From NCBI GenBank assembly GCA_034231615.1, contig CM067298.1:3787834-3851833 (forward strand): 64,000 nucleotides of DNA. The letters are read 5' to 3'. How positions within the stretch are numbered: position 1 is the first letter of the stretch; every line of letters begins with the position of its first letter. The notes beneath the pieces were generated by a model. The model did no database searches. It saw only the letters and a program-made list of their open reading frames with translations, and was not told where the DNA came from. This DNA comes from Meghimatium bilineatum (taxonomy: Eukaryota > Mollusca > Gastropoda > Stylommatophora > Philomycidae). The translations under genes were made by a program, and so were the position numbers. Of this stretch, positions 12,801-27,800 are shown one piece after another.

Positions 12801-15800
12801 ATGGATATTCTGCATTGCATTATGGGCATTGTTTTGTTGGAATACACATGAAAATATAGTCGAATAACACTGAGAAAAACATTATCAAGATGGATGGACA
12901 GGATACAGTCTAACAGAGTGCACAACACAGACAAGAAACAGTAAGTGTTGGAGGTCCATTACAGCCAACTTCTGAAGGAGAGATGACACCTGATGATGAT
13001 GATAAACAGGTTTGATGAAACATGGAAAGAACTGAAAGGAATAGCTAAAGAAGAGAAGATAAAAGAGGCGTTTTTACGACCTGTGCTACCTACAGAGTTG
13101 AAATGTGAATAGATAAAGGCTGAAACAGCATAGAGGATTGACTTTTGTGTACTAAGGTTTCACCATATGTACTTTGTCCCTTTTAACAGAGCAGTACTCC
13201 GCTTGTCAAGAATACCACTCTTAGCACATAAAACCTTAGTTTCCAGATCCCATCGAGGTCAACTCTATGAGATGGTGCTTAGTCCAGTCAAAAGAGGTTG
13301 GAAACTAAGATTGATTGGACCATCCTCAATATCTAGCAGGACCATAGTCCTGCCTAAGCAAGCACAGGCACTGAAGCCAGAGATTGCATGCAGAGTGGAG
13401 CACCATCAACCATGGTATTATGCAAGACGACTAAATAAGAAAATACTTTCTGTGTAGACATGTTAAACTGTGACGAAGAAGAAGATACAAGTGATAATCC
13501 TCAAAGAATTCCGAAAAAATGCACTTTTAATGATGTTACAGCCCTATATTGAACCTACAACATCCTGAAAACACAACAACGAATGCCTTAATACCACTGT
13601 GTGTACTCAGTGGGGTGCACACTATGTGGGGTGCAAAGAGTACTGCACTGCTCTTGGTGGATCCAGGATTAGCAGATAATCAAGATTCTAAAAGAACCTC
13701 CTCGTGGTGCACCCTGGAAACAGAAATACAGCTGCTCTTGCTGTCTTCCTGGCCAATACTTTTAGGCTCGTGTCTGTGAATGCTGAATTGTCTGCTAGAG
13801 ACATAGCAATATCTCAGAGACTTCTACGCCAACACATCTAGCAGCACTGTTGGCACATAGTGGCGTAAGGCATCTGAATCTCATCTCCGTCATCCAAAAA
13901 GGCAGAAACATTGGAGTGACAGCCATTGTCCATGTCCTGATATGGGTAGATCTCGCTAAGATGTGGTGATCCTAAGAGTACACATTGAATCTGGAAAAAG
14001 TAACACACACTAGAGGGCAGCATTGTGTATGTGAAAATGATATAGCTGCAACAAAGCTACAATCGTCCAGTATAAGACCAACTGGCAGAAGTGCTGTTCA
14101 TTCTCAAGAACACACAGAAGCCCACATGTCAAATGAGCCCGGGTTCGACTCTACTGTTTAGTTTTTCCTATACCGGAATCTTGCTCGCAGAGAGAAAAAG
14201 TTCAGTATCCGATGGGCACTAGCACAATTTGACTAAGGAGACATGTTCTGTACAGCTCGAGAATTAACTTCTAGTTCCCACTGCTCATAAATATGTATAT
14301 AGATATAGACTTTGACATGACAAGGGGTTCACAACATCGATAAACAAGACCTTGGCTAAGAAGGCGAACGAGCCCAGCCCCAACTCTTCTGTTGAGTTCT
14401 TCTTAAACAAGAACCAGGCTCATGGATGAGAAAAGGTTTAGTACCCAATGGGCACAGGCACAATATGTCTAATTACACGAGACAAGTCCACCGGCTGTGG
14501 AACACCTCGTGCAAGGTAAATGTTAATGACAAACCATCTCGGTGTAGAGTCAATACACATTCGTTGCCTCGTGGTAGATAGAAAGGCTATCACAGGCTAG
14601 AGTAGTGCCCCCACCCCTCGAAATGTCAAGGCATGCCAAAATCAACTGTGCTGGGCCTTCATGGTGCATAACAGTGGCACAACATTCCTATGCTCTCAGT
14701 GGAAAATGCATGAATCTTTGTTTTGATTATTAAGGAGCAGACGCAAGGAAAAAACCCATAAGTGACATAGATGTCCACAGAATAGATTGATAACGCTCAT
14801 TTGTTTACTTTCATATGTATGATATAGGACTATTGTTTTCTTTAGGCCGTTGAAAAAGTTGGTACAGCAGATGAAACTTCAAAGCTACATGAACGAATTC
14901 AAGAGGCTAGGAAAGTCATAGAGCAACTTCAATCAGACAGAGAAGTACACGTTGCAAGTATCAAACAACAGGTTACTGTTTCTTTTATTTTGCCTGACAG
15001 ACGTAGTTGTAAATGCACAATATTTTCATCCTGAGCTTCTTTCTTCTGTGGTCATTCTCAATTTTCTGTTGGTTAGGAAGCGTAGTTGGTAGAACTGAAA
15101 GCTGTGTGCCATGTTTTGTAGCTTGGCTGCGATATCTGTGTGATCTTGGCCTGACACATCAAATATTATCATGGTTTTAGGTATCTTTGACCTTCTGTAA
15201 GATGGGACAACTAACCCTTCTCAAACTTCCTTATTCATGTCTTATGATTTGCATGACTACTCACAATGTTGCTATTCTTTGCTCCCTCCTTTTGGCCCCC
15301 GCAGCACATCTGTGATGAGCAGCAAGTTTCATGTCTTAGGTATCACATAGAGCACACAGTAACTCAAGTGATAGTCCCCAGGGCTCTCAGAAAAAGTGTA
15401 ATTATGGACTAGACATCACTACCTGACACAGTGTAAAAAACTTATTGACGGACTAACTTGGATCAATAATGTGTTTGCTACTTGATTAAGCAGACTACCC
15501 TGTTGCAGTGATGAATCAAGGCACATTGAAGCTACCACAGGCATTTGTGTTATATATTGACTTTTCTTGAAACACCTGCTAGATGTTTTCACACAGCGCA
15601 TTTATTAAGTGTGTAAATACAATATCTTAGTCTTGACAATAATAACTTGTTATTGATCTGTATCAGTGCATCAAGTTTATTATAACAGTAACAAGTTCAA
15701 AATTTCTGTTAGATGCAGACACTACGTTTGAGTGTGCACATCTTGACTGTTATTGAGAATTTGGTACTAAATGTTGTGTTGGTAGGACCGGATGAATATG

Positions 15801-18800
15801 GTATTGGTAGGACCGGATGAATATGGTATTGGTAGGACCTGATGAATATGGTATTGGTAGGACCGGATGAATATGGTATTGGTAGGACCGGATGAATATG
15901 GTATTGGTAGGACCAGATGAATATGGTATTGGTAGGACCGGATGAATATGGTATTGGTAGGACCGGATGAATATGGTATTTGTAGGACCAGATGAATATG
16001 GTATTGGTAGGATGGGATGAATACTGTGCAGAACAAGGAATGTTTAACACGCAAGTTGCAGGAACAATCAGCTCCTATACATTTCAACATCTGCTGGGTT
16101 CATTAGACTGAGCAATTATCAGTGTGCTCAGAGTGCATCAATGTTGGTTCATAACCAAGCCAAAGCCTGTATATGGGGGGGGGGAGATGAGGTGTTAAGA
16201 TTTGACCCCCCCCCCTTAAATGAAATCTGAATATAACTTTTGGTACTAGGAAATAGTCAAAAGGCAAGTAACAAATATAAATGATTTTCTGCAGAAAAGG
16301 TCATCAAAAATGATATAAAAAGTAGAAATTACAAGTTAAATACGTGATTGATTCAAAAATTACAATGAAAATAAGCGATTCATTCAAATAAATATTGTGA
16401 TTAGGTAAAACACACACACCCCTCCCTCTTAGCTAGTCGTATCTACGGCCCTGTTCATAACACACATTTTTAGCTCTCATTCTAGAACCAGATTAATATC
16501 CACAAAAATAAGACAAGTCACAAAAATAAGACAAGTCACAAAAAATAAGACACGTCACAAAAATAAGACAAGTCACAAATGCTCAACTTGGAAGGTGCTA
16601 TTGCTGTACTTATTTCCAGCAGTTACATGTGTGTACATTTATCTATATCTATATACCTTTTAGCTCCCTGCTACTGAGGAAGATGGATATGTCTGGTCAT
16701 TTGTGCAGATAAAATGGAGACAAATTGCATTTCCATTCTATGGACTACATCCTGCTGGAAATCTAGTAGGACCATTGTCATGCTACAGGAGATATCCAGC
16801 AGGAGTTTGAGAATGTACGGTGCAGAAGAGAGGAAGCTCCCTGTGAAGCAGAGATCTCCAACAAACCTTCTCTGCCTTGTCCTTTCTTTAGCTTCCAGCT
16901 CTTTCCATGTTCTACCAAACTTTTGTTTCTCTACATCTAATTCTTTCCTCAAAGTATTTCTTGATCTGCCACTTTTCCTCTTTCACTGTGTGTGGGTGTG
17001 TGCCCCTGTCCATTGTTTTACATTGATCTTCTTAGTGTATGTCCTAACCATCTCTATCGCCCCCCCCCCCCTCCTTCATTCTTCCTTCTTGTGTATGTTA
17101 ACAGCTAGAGCTAAGTATACTTTTATAAGGACTTATTTTATACTTGCTGATAAGCCAAGTTGCAGAGAGAAGTTGGATGCTGCTGAGTAAAATTCTGCCC
17201 ATTGAAAGGCTACACTGGAGTATCAGCGCAAATGAATAATATTCTAAATAATATTCTAACATGGGGTTTGTGTGTACATTACATGCATACAACATGATTT
17301 ACTTTCTAAAACTAGTTTTTAAAGATCTGTCAAGAGTAGAAGGAGAAAAGTAGGACCAAAAAAAATCTGAATTGACAACATCAAGGAATAGTCAGAGCAT
17401 GATTTTTCTCATAACCATTATTATCATCAAACCCATTACCCTTCAGGGTCAGAAAGGGGTGTGGGGGTGGGGTAATGATTTTCTACTCATCTGAATGAGG
17501 ACAGGTATTTGGACATGCTGATGTCTTCAGTTTGGCACACCTTCAACCCTGACCTTGTGCTGATGACTTCAGTGTGGCACCCCTTCGACCCTGACCTTGT
17601 GCTGCTGAATCCAGTGTGGCACCCCTTCGACCCTGACCTTGTGCTGCTGACTCCAGTGTGGCACCCCTTCGACCAGATGGCTTATGCGTCTTATTATTAT
17701 TGTCTATGATTATTTTCTACTTGAACTTGTTTCATGCAACGCAGGTTCATGAAGAGATGCTGAAGAAAGATGAGGAACTAGAACAGTTCAAACAACAGCA
17801 CAAGACACTTGTGGAAGAAAATAGCAGTCTGAAACTTGAAACTGAGAAATTGACTAACGAAGTAGAGGACCTCCGTAGATCCAGTAAGTGTGCAAGTTTT
17901 ATTTAAAATACCTTGAAATAGGGAGTTGTAGTGTAATTAATTCACTTGCTGATCAATAAACCCAGGTTTTAAATCCACATGTTATTCATGGCTTGAAATA
18001 AAAATTACTCTTGTGGTTCACCCAACCACCAGGAAGTAGGGTAAAAAAGCTCATGCTCTAGGAAGGTCAGGTCAAGGTCTATACATTTTATTAGCTTGGT
18101 CAATCAGCTTAAAAATAAGAAATAGCGATTTGTCAGGATGGCTTGCATAAATTATATTTGGCTTGATTTAAATTGCAAACCAGATGAATTTATAACAATG
18201 AAATATATAAATATGTGCCAGTTAAGCTTTCTTGGCCCATTTTGAAATGTTTTATAAATGATTGGTTTGGGATAAATGACAATTTCTCTGTGTGTTAAGT
18301 TATTGTGAGAAACCTAACAGCTTGTTTGAATCATCAGATCAAGAACAGCTTGAGAAGGCAAGGAACATAATGAAACAGTTGAAAGAAGACAAACAGTTGG
18401 TTCTCGAGCAGTCAGAGGAAAGAATAAAACAGATGGAGCTGAGCATGGAGGAGCAGACAAAGCTGATCAGGGATTTAGAGACACGCAGTGCTGAATCCTA
18501 CTCCCTTACACAAGTATGTTATTCCCCCTTCAAAACTTGCTATTTTATCATTAAATATCCTTTGTTTTAAGTGGCAGAAAATAATTGTTAAAGTAAGCTT
18601 AGAATAATAAATTTCGTATCACCATTGTGATAGCGCAAAAAACCAGTGTTAAAGATGAAAAGATGGATGGATAGATTGATATTCAAATGATGTGATACAC
18701 AAAATGGCTGAAAAGGCTTCAAGAAATGACTTTAATTTATGAAGATTCCCTATATGTACCCTGAGAACAGAGCAGTAAACTATCTGCAGAGAGTATTGCT

Positions 18801-21800
18801 CACAACATTCAACTCCGCAGACCAAGCGATTCACATGCGGATTTTCAAAAAATTTCAACCAGACATTGTGGTTTGTTTTCAAATTAAAAGCTTTGTTCAC
18901 CTTCATAATCGAGGTTTCGTTCACCAACATCAGGAGCATCTTGTCCACATTTGAGCTTCTACCCACATTTTCTTCCTATCGGGTTAGTATAATATCCTAC
19001 TTGTACCTTCCCACACCGACCTGCTGCTGGAAGAAAGATTACCTTCCCACACCGACCTGCTGCTGGAAGACAGATTACCTTCCCACACCCGACCTGCTGC
19101 TGGAAGACAGATTACCTTCCCACACCCAACCTGCTGCTGGAAGACAGATTACCTTCCCACACCCGACCTGCTGCTGGAAGACAGATTACCTTCCCACACT
19201 CAACCTGCTGCTGGAAGACAGATTACCTTCCCACACCGACCTGCTGCTGGAAGACAGATTACCTTCCCACACCCGACCTGCTGCTGGAAGACAGATTACC
19301 TTCCCACACCGACCTGCTGCTGGAAGACAGATTACCTTCCCACACCGACCTGCTGCTGGAAGACAGATGCAAGCTTGTTATCCAGCATAAGAATTATCAT
19401 TATGCTTTCATTATGGTTACAATATTCTTACTTATTTTTGCATATCGTTGCCTTCTAGCGCTGTGCTACCTTCTCATGTACTCAATAATTCTCCTGAAGT
19501 TTTCTCACTGTTCTTGCCTTAGTAGAACTTCTGATCATAACAAGCCAGCAGTCTAGGCTAGCCATTGTCTTGAACTGTGATGCGACAGTGTTTTTGGTTC
19601 TGGTGGCAGAGAGGTGCAATTCAGAGATGTTGTTTGTCCTTTGCAATCAGTTCTCATTCCATCTCGGTTTACACTTCCCGGACACAATACATAAAGTGTT
19701 AGCCAGATTGCTTTGCATGAGCTTCGAAGCGGTCTGTTTCCAGGATGCACATTGAGGACATGCTGTAAGATGTTGGCTCTCTGCTAACCCTGGGATTGCA
19801 TGATAGCAATGTATGTCCAAGAAGATTCAATAACAGGAACAATGGTTGGTGTTCTGTGAAATGTTTCACTGATTAATTATGTGCTCTCTATGCCATGGCT
19901 TCTTCTGCGTTCATTCTCAAGAACCTGCAGATTAACAGGATGTAGTCCGGAGAATGGAAATCATTGTGCCATGGTTTACAGCGTAGCTGCGATATCTGCA
20001 CCTTTCATAACTTTAACAATTTCTGTGTCCAGTTAATGTTTCATGTGTAATTATCCTGTGTAAAATTTTATGACTTGAACAATTTCTTTTTCTAGTTAAT
20101 GTTTTGCAAACTGTCCCAGATATTTAGTTTGTCATTTATAGTTGACAATAAATATTTCAGCTCAAATGAGATGGTGATGATGATGTCCGCTGTGTGTATG
20201 ACTGTAGCTTGCTGGTGTGGTGATCATGGACAAGCAGTGGACAGTGTTGATGTTCTGTGTGTATGACTGTAGCTTGCTGGTGCGGTGATCATGGACAAGC
20301 AGTGGACAGTGTTGATGTTCTGTGTGTATGACTGTAGCTTGCTGGTGCGGTGATCATGGACAAGCAGTGGACAGTGTTGATGTTCTGTGTGTATGACTGT
20401 AGCTTGCTGGTGCGGTGATCATGGACAAGCAGTGGACAGTGTTGATATTCTGTGTGTATGACTAGCTTGCTGGTGTGGTGATCATGGACAAACAGTGGAC
20501 AGTGTTGATGTTCTGTGTGTATGACTAGCTTGCTGGTGTGGTGATCATGGACAAGCAGTGGACAGTGTTGATGTTCTGTGTGTATGACTGTAGCTTGCTG
20601 GTGTGGTGATCATGGACAAGCAGTGGACAGTGTTGATGTTCTGTGTGTATGAAAGTAGCTTGCAGATGTGGTGATCATGGACAAGCAGTGGAAGGTGTTG
20701 ATGTTCTGAATTCTCTTAGAGAAATAGGAAGAGTGACAGATGTAACAAATACTTGTCAATCAACAGCCCTGAGCCGACTACAGGAATATCATGTCAAGAG
20801 AGACATGGCTAAACTAGAACATTATACAGGTAACAAGAAGAGACTAGTAAACCAACACAGAGTAGGTGTGGTCAGTCGCTGCACGCTGATGGATATCAAG
20901 AGGAGGAAATCTTAGTTACCAGTAACACTTATGTACAGATTGTTTGATATGCAATGAGGATGATCTTTCGACTGACTGTGACTAATGATTCATATACATA
21001 ATGGAGTTTCCTTCCGCATTCTGAAGACGTGTTGGAAGAATCTGTAGGACTTAGAGCAGCTGTTGCCTTTCTTTGAGCATGTTTTTGATGAGTTGCAGCT
21101 TTTCTGAGGTTCTCTTCAGCAGCTCCACATATTATTAATTATATAATAATCCTCATTAATTATTAAATAATCCTAATAATCCTCATTTTGTGTGGTTTTT
21201 TTGTGTTGTTTTTGGCTCACTTCCACCTTTAAGGCCCCACCCACCAAACCTCCATATAGTCGCCTCTTACCATATTGCAACTAGATCTACATGGGGTTCT
21301 ACAATCAAAAAGAGCGCATCATCTTGTGAAAAGAAGGAAATGTACCAATCCACATATTATTAATAATCGTAATAACACATTTTGTGTGGTTTTGTTTATT
21401 TCAGCAAGATTTTGAACAAAATCTTCGAGACAAAATTCAGGCAGCCGTGGAAGATAGAGACATTTTTTGGAATATAAAAATGGCAGCTCAAGAAGAAGCA
21501 CAGAATGAAACGTTACTGTTAAAAGTAAGCAAATAAAATATGAGTCCGCAAACTTTTATGTGAGATTATAAAGTGTGATAGGACTTCTTAAACTGTAACA
21601 TGATTCCTAAATTGTGACATGATAAAGTGTGACATGATATGGTAAATTGTGACATGATAAAGTGTGACGTGATATGGTAAATTGTGACATGATAAAGTGT
21701 GACATGATTTGGTAAATTGTGACATGATAGAGTGTGACATGATATGGTAAATTGTGACATGATAAAGTGTGACATGATATGGTAAATTGTGACATGATAA

Positions 21801-24800
21801 AGTGTGACATGATATGGTAAATTGTGACATGATATGGTAAATTGTGACACGATAAAGTGTGACATGATATGGTAAATTGTGACATCAGAAAGTGTGACAT
21901 GATATGGTAAATTGTGACATCAGAAAGTGTGACATGATATGGTAAATTGTGACATGATAAAGTGTGACATGATATGGTAAATTGTGACATGATAAAGTGT
22001 GATGTGATATGGTAAATTGTGACATCATAAAGTGTGACGTGATATGGTAAATTATGACATCAGAAAGTGTGACTTGATATGGTAAATTATGACATCAGAA
22101 AGTGTGACGTGATATGGTAAATTATGACATCAGAAAGTGTGACATGATATGGTAAATTATGACATCAGAAAGTGTGATGTGATATGGTAAATTATGACAT
22201 CAGAAAGTGTGACATGATATGGTAAATTATGACATCAGAAAGTGTGACATGATATGGTAAATTATGACATCAGAAAGTGTGACGTGATATGGTAAATTGT
22301 GACATCAGAAAGTGTGATGTGATATGGTAAATTATGACATCAGAAAGTGTGACATGACATGGTAAATTATGACATCATAAAGTGTGACATGATATGGTAA
22401 ATTATGACATCAGAAAGTGTGATGTGATATGGTAAATTGTGACATCAGAAAGTGTGACATGATATGGTAAATTGTGACATCATGTTTTGTTTATTTATTA
22501 AGTTCCTCAGAAATTGTGAGAGTGGATCAATAGTTACCCCCACCCCTGTGTGTGAGATCTATATAGTTATCCCACCTCTGTGTGTGAGATCTATATAGTT
22601 ATCCCACCCCTGTGTGTGAGATCTATATAGTTATCCCACCCCTGTGTGTGAGATCTATATAGTTATCCCACCCCTGTGTGTGAGATCTATATAGTTATCC
22701 CACCCCCTGTGTTTGAGATCTATATAGTTATCCCACCCCTGTGTGTGAGATCTATATAGTTATCCCACCCCTGTGTGTGAGATCTATATAGTTATCCCAC
22801 CCCTGTGTGTGAGATCTATATAGTTATCCCACCCCTGTGTGTGAGATCTATATAGTTATCCCACCCCTGTGTGTGAGATCTATATAGTTATCCCACCCCT
22901 GTGTGTGAGATCTATATAGTTATCCCACCCCTGTGTGTGAGATCTATATAGTTATCCCACCCCCTGTGTTTGAGATCTATATAGTTATCCCACCCCTGTG
23001 TGTGAGATCTATATAGTTATCCCACCCCTGTGTGTGAGATCTATATAGTTATCCCACCCCCTGTGTGTGAGATCTATATAGTTATCCCACCCCTGTGTGT
23101 GAGATCTATATAGTTATCCCACCCCTGTGTGTGAGATCTATATAGTTATCCCACCCCTGTGTGTGAGATCTATATAGTTATCCCACCCCTGTGTGTGAGA
23201 TCTATATAGTTATCCCACCCCCTGTGTGTGAGATCTATATAGTTATCCCACCCCCTGTGTGTGAGATCTATATAGTTATCCCACCCCCTGTGTTTGAGAT
23301 CTATATAGTTATCCCACCCCCTGTGTTTGAGATCTATATAGTTATCCCACCCCCTGTGTTTGAGATACATGTATGGTTAATGAGTACTTTACTGCAAAAC
23401 AATCTCTAAAGTGTGAAAATGTTGCAAACTAATCTCCATATAAAAATAGAATGATGTGAGCACACACATGTAGTCATGTGATATAAAAATAGATGCTGTG
23501 AGCACACACGTGCAGTCATGTGATATAAAAATAGATGCTGTGAGCACACACGTGCAGTCATGTGATATAAAAATAGATGCTGTGAGCACACACGTGCAGT
23601 CATGTGATATAAAAATAGATGCTGTGAGCACACACGTGTAGTCATGTGATATAAAAATAGATGCTGTGAGCACACATGTGTAGTCATGTGATATAAAAAT
23701 AGAATGCTGTGAGCACACACGTGTAGTCATGTGATTTCTTTCAATAGAAGCAGTACTATAATGATGCACGTTCTTACTTAGAATGTTGGATAGCACTGGC
23801 TTCGCATATGGGGTTCATTCCCCAGTTGAGGTGGAATGTTTTTAAGATCGCAACGGCTCCCAGGTCGACCCAGCCTTAAATAGGTACCGGATTAATCCGG
23901 GAAGTAAAGACTGCGAGGGAGAGGAGATGGCTACCATCCTCATTTGCAGAGCCTCTGAAATGTGAGATCGCTAACATCTTGCACCCCTACGGCATTAATA
24001 AATGCTATGGGTTGCTTTACTTTTTTACCTTACTATGTCCATGCCTAATATTTTGTAGATGGCTAATAAACCCTATTCGAACGGCAAATGTCCTTGGACA
24101 GTTTGGGCATGGAGTGACCACACTAGATGGGTTTTGTTGTATCTGTACTCAAATTAGGGTACACATGACAGCATTGTTTTCCTTTGCCTTAATTTTTTTC
24201 TCTAATGTTCAAGAATGTTTTACATATATTTATTAGTACCAATAAATTTATGTTAATAATTTATATTTGAATCCTGCTCAAGGATAAGGAAAAAGATGCT
24301 GCTTTGATGTTGATACAAGAGGAGATGCACCAGAAGTTGAAGGAGGAGCACGAAATGAGGCATACACTTGAAGAGAGGGAAATACAGAATGTGGCAGGAC
24401 AGACTGAGCAAAATGATGAATTACTGCACAAGATAGAAGAACTTTATTCTGTAAGTTGTCTGCAACCAAAGTGATAACTGTAAGTTGTCTGCAACCAAAG
24501 TGATAACTGTAAGTTGTCTGCAACCAAAGTGATAACTGTAAGTTGTCTGCAACCAAAGTGATAACTGTAAGTTGTCTGCAACCAAAGTGATAACTGTAAG
24601 TTGTCTGCAACCAAAGTGATAACTGTAAGTTGTCTGCAACCAAAGTGATAACTGTAAGTTGTCTGCAACCAAAGTGATAACTGTAAGTTGTCTGCAACCA
24701 AAGTGATAACTGTAAGTTGTCTGCAACCAAAGTGATAACTGTAAGCTGAAATAATACAATGTAGCTTTTTCCATACAGATAATAAATCAGTAGACAAGCT

Positions 24801-27800
24801 TTATCCATCAAGATAAAGAAGCAGCTTTATCCATCAAGCTAAACGACTCCGCAGACAACTTACAGACCTACCTGAAGTTGACAGCCCCTTAAGGCCTGTA
24901 CCAGAACAAACCCAGTGGAGTGAAAGACATGGAATGCCAATATACCTTCAGACCCATGTGAAAGGAATACTAAGCGAGGACGAACAGAACAGTGTGCAGC
25001 AAAGGACAGTCACCCTCAGTTTCCTGGATGAGGAATATCCACAAGATATATGGGTCAGAGTATACACAGATGGGTCAGCACAGAATGCCATGAGGAATGG
25101 AGGTGCAGGTGTATATATAGAATATCCACACAAGCCTAGAGATACAATCAGAACACCGACAGGAAAATTCTGCAATAATTATGATGCAGAAATCCAGGCA
25201 ATTAGTGTGGCAGCTAAAAAACTGCTGAACTCCAACTCTGACCTACAGCCTGTGGTATTCCTGACAGATGCAAGGTCAGTGCTTCAAGCTCTCCAGTCTG
25301 GAAAACTAACAGACTTAAAAAAACTACTTAGCGAATTGTCTTACCAGTATAGGGTAACCATGCAGTGGATACCCTCTCACTGTGGAATAACAGGAAATGA
25401 AAAAGCAGACCAACTGGCTAAGGAAGGTGCTGCTGAAGACCAACCAGATCACCTACCATCAGAAAAAACAGATGATCAAGTCAATAAGAAAGCCACAAAC
25501 ACCAACACAAGATGACTATCATATTATGAACAGACCAGAACAAGTTATAATTCTACGTCTCAGAACAGGACACAACCGACTCCGCAGTCACATGTATACA
25601 AAGTTCAAGATTGGCAACACAGCCATGTGTACATGTGGACAGGCAGCACAGAGTGCCAAACATATACTTCAAGAGTGTTCTGAGCATGAAACGCTGAGGC
25701 AGACATATTGGCCAGAGGAAACAACACTGGAATTAAAACTCTATGGGACACTGTATGAACTACAAAAGACAGTGAGTTTTATTAAGGAGACAGAATTACA
25801 GATATAGACATGTTTCAAGTGAACGAAAGAAGAAGAAGAAGTAGACAAGCTGTGACAGATTAACACCTTATTAGCTTGATAAATTAGTAGACAAGCTGTG
25901 ACAGATTAACACCTTATTAGCTTGATAAATTAGTAGACAAGCTGTGACAGATTAACACCTTATTAGCTTGATAAATTAGTAGACAAGCTGTGACAGATTA
26001 ACACTTCATTAGCTTGGAGCTATCCAGCCTGATGTAGGAACTAGTCACTGACATTAAGTGTTTCCCACAGTCAGAGATAAACCATGGTGCACTTGTCTAC
26101 ACCATTTTACAAGGTCTTATGGGACTCAACTGTCACCTCCTAATTCAATTCAGTGACCAAGTAAGGTTAGGAATTGAGTTCCATCTCTCTGTAGCACAAT
26201 GCCAAGGTTTAAGTAGAGAGACCATGTGTTGTAACAGGCACAGATGTATTATAGTCTGACAACTTTATTCATAAATAATTGTATTTTAATTGCCATCAAA
26301 ATTGTAATTGTCATCAAAATTAACATCATAATTAATATAGTTAACTTCATAATTACCATCAGAATTAATGCCATAATTATCATAATTACCATAAAAATTA
26401 ACGTTATTTTTTTCTGTTCATTTTAACCAATCACATTTTATAATAAATGTTGTCGCAATTAACCTGCAGGAGAGAACAGAACTCAACAACAGATTAACCA
26501 CTTTACAAGGACACTTAGAGAGTCAACTGTCTGAGCTCCAAGAGAAGCTGAAAGATAAGGAGGCTGAGCATATCAGGTTGTCAGAGGAGCTAAAGTCAGA
26601 CTATGAAGCACATTTGGCTGATGAGATGAATTCATTTAGTCAGAAGACAACTGAGGAAATGCGGCTGCTGAAACAGGAACATGAGCTGCAAATGCAGACG
26701 TTAGTTCATGAGCAGGAGCAGAATTTGAAGGTTTCTGTGTGATTGTCTGGTGGACTCTGTGTGAAATATTTGTTTATACTTCTGTTGCATATTCCTATTT
26801 ATTTAGCTTTGTAGTGTTTACCTATCCATCTATCATAGACAAATGTATTATAGAATACATATCTTTGTTTCTTCAACACTGAATATAGTGCATTGGGCAG
26901 AAACCAGAGCTCTCCAGTTTGAGAGATGTGATGTTACTATGTGTAATTCTTGCATGTTGTTGAGACACATAGTCATACCCTATTTGTTAGTTGTTCTTGT
27001 AGTGTTTGACCAGTCTATACCCTATTTGTTAGTTGTTCTTGTAGTGTTTGACCAGTCTATACCCTATTTGTTAGTTGTTCTTGTAGTGTTTGACCAGTCT
27101 ATACCCTATTTGTTAGTTGTTCTTGTAGTGTTTGACCAGTCTATACCCTATTTGTTAGTTGTTCTTGTAGTGTTTGACCAGTCTATACCCTATTTGTTAG
27201 TTGTTCTTGTAGTGTTTGACCAGTCTATACCCTATTTGTTAGTTGTTCTTGTAGTGTTTGACCAGTCTATACCCTATTTTTTAGTTGTTCTTGTAGTGTT
27301 TGACCAGTCTATACCCTATTTGTTAGTTGTTCTTGTAGTGTTTGACCAGTCTATACCCTATTTGTTAGTTGTTCTTGTAGTGTTTGACCAGTCTATACCC
27401 TATTTGTTATTTGTTCTTGTAGTGTTTGACCAGTCTATACCCTATTTGATAGTTGTTCTTGTAGTGTTTGACCAGTCTATACCCTATTTGTTAGTTGTTC
27501 TTGTAGTGTTTGACCAGTCTATACCCTATTTGTTAGTTGTTCTTGTAGTGTTTGACCAGTCTATACCCTATTTGTTAGTTGTTCTTGTAGTGTTTGACCA
27601 GTCTATACCCTATTTGTTAGTTGTTCTTGTAGTGTTTGACCAGTCTAAAATCTGTTGTAAAGTTCATCTTTAGTGTTTCTACCACTTTAATGTGACCGTC
27701 ATTAAAATCTATTTTATAAACTTGCATCCAAATTTTTCTGTACATAAATAGAATATAAATATTCAAATTTCTGTGCTTGAACAAAGGGATATAACTATTA

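Noticed and set aside
20643-20915. 90-codon ORF as a small gene
   Set aside because: Starts inside the 65-bp array, unknown sequence, no splice signals, inside an intron.
24948-25175. Minus-strand ORF opposite the LINE RNase H frame
   Set aside because: Shadow of the RNase H frame on the other strand.
26082-26150. Similarity of ccattttacaagg...tcaactgtc to exon 9 (ccactttacaagg...gtcaactgtc)
   Set aside because: About 40 nt with gaps; could be chance or partly SINE-like sequence. Not strong enough to claim an exon duplication.
26843-27673. 276-codon frame of hydrophobic 14-residue repeats
   Set aside because: Product of a 42-bp minisatellite; looks membrane-like only because of its T-rich composition.
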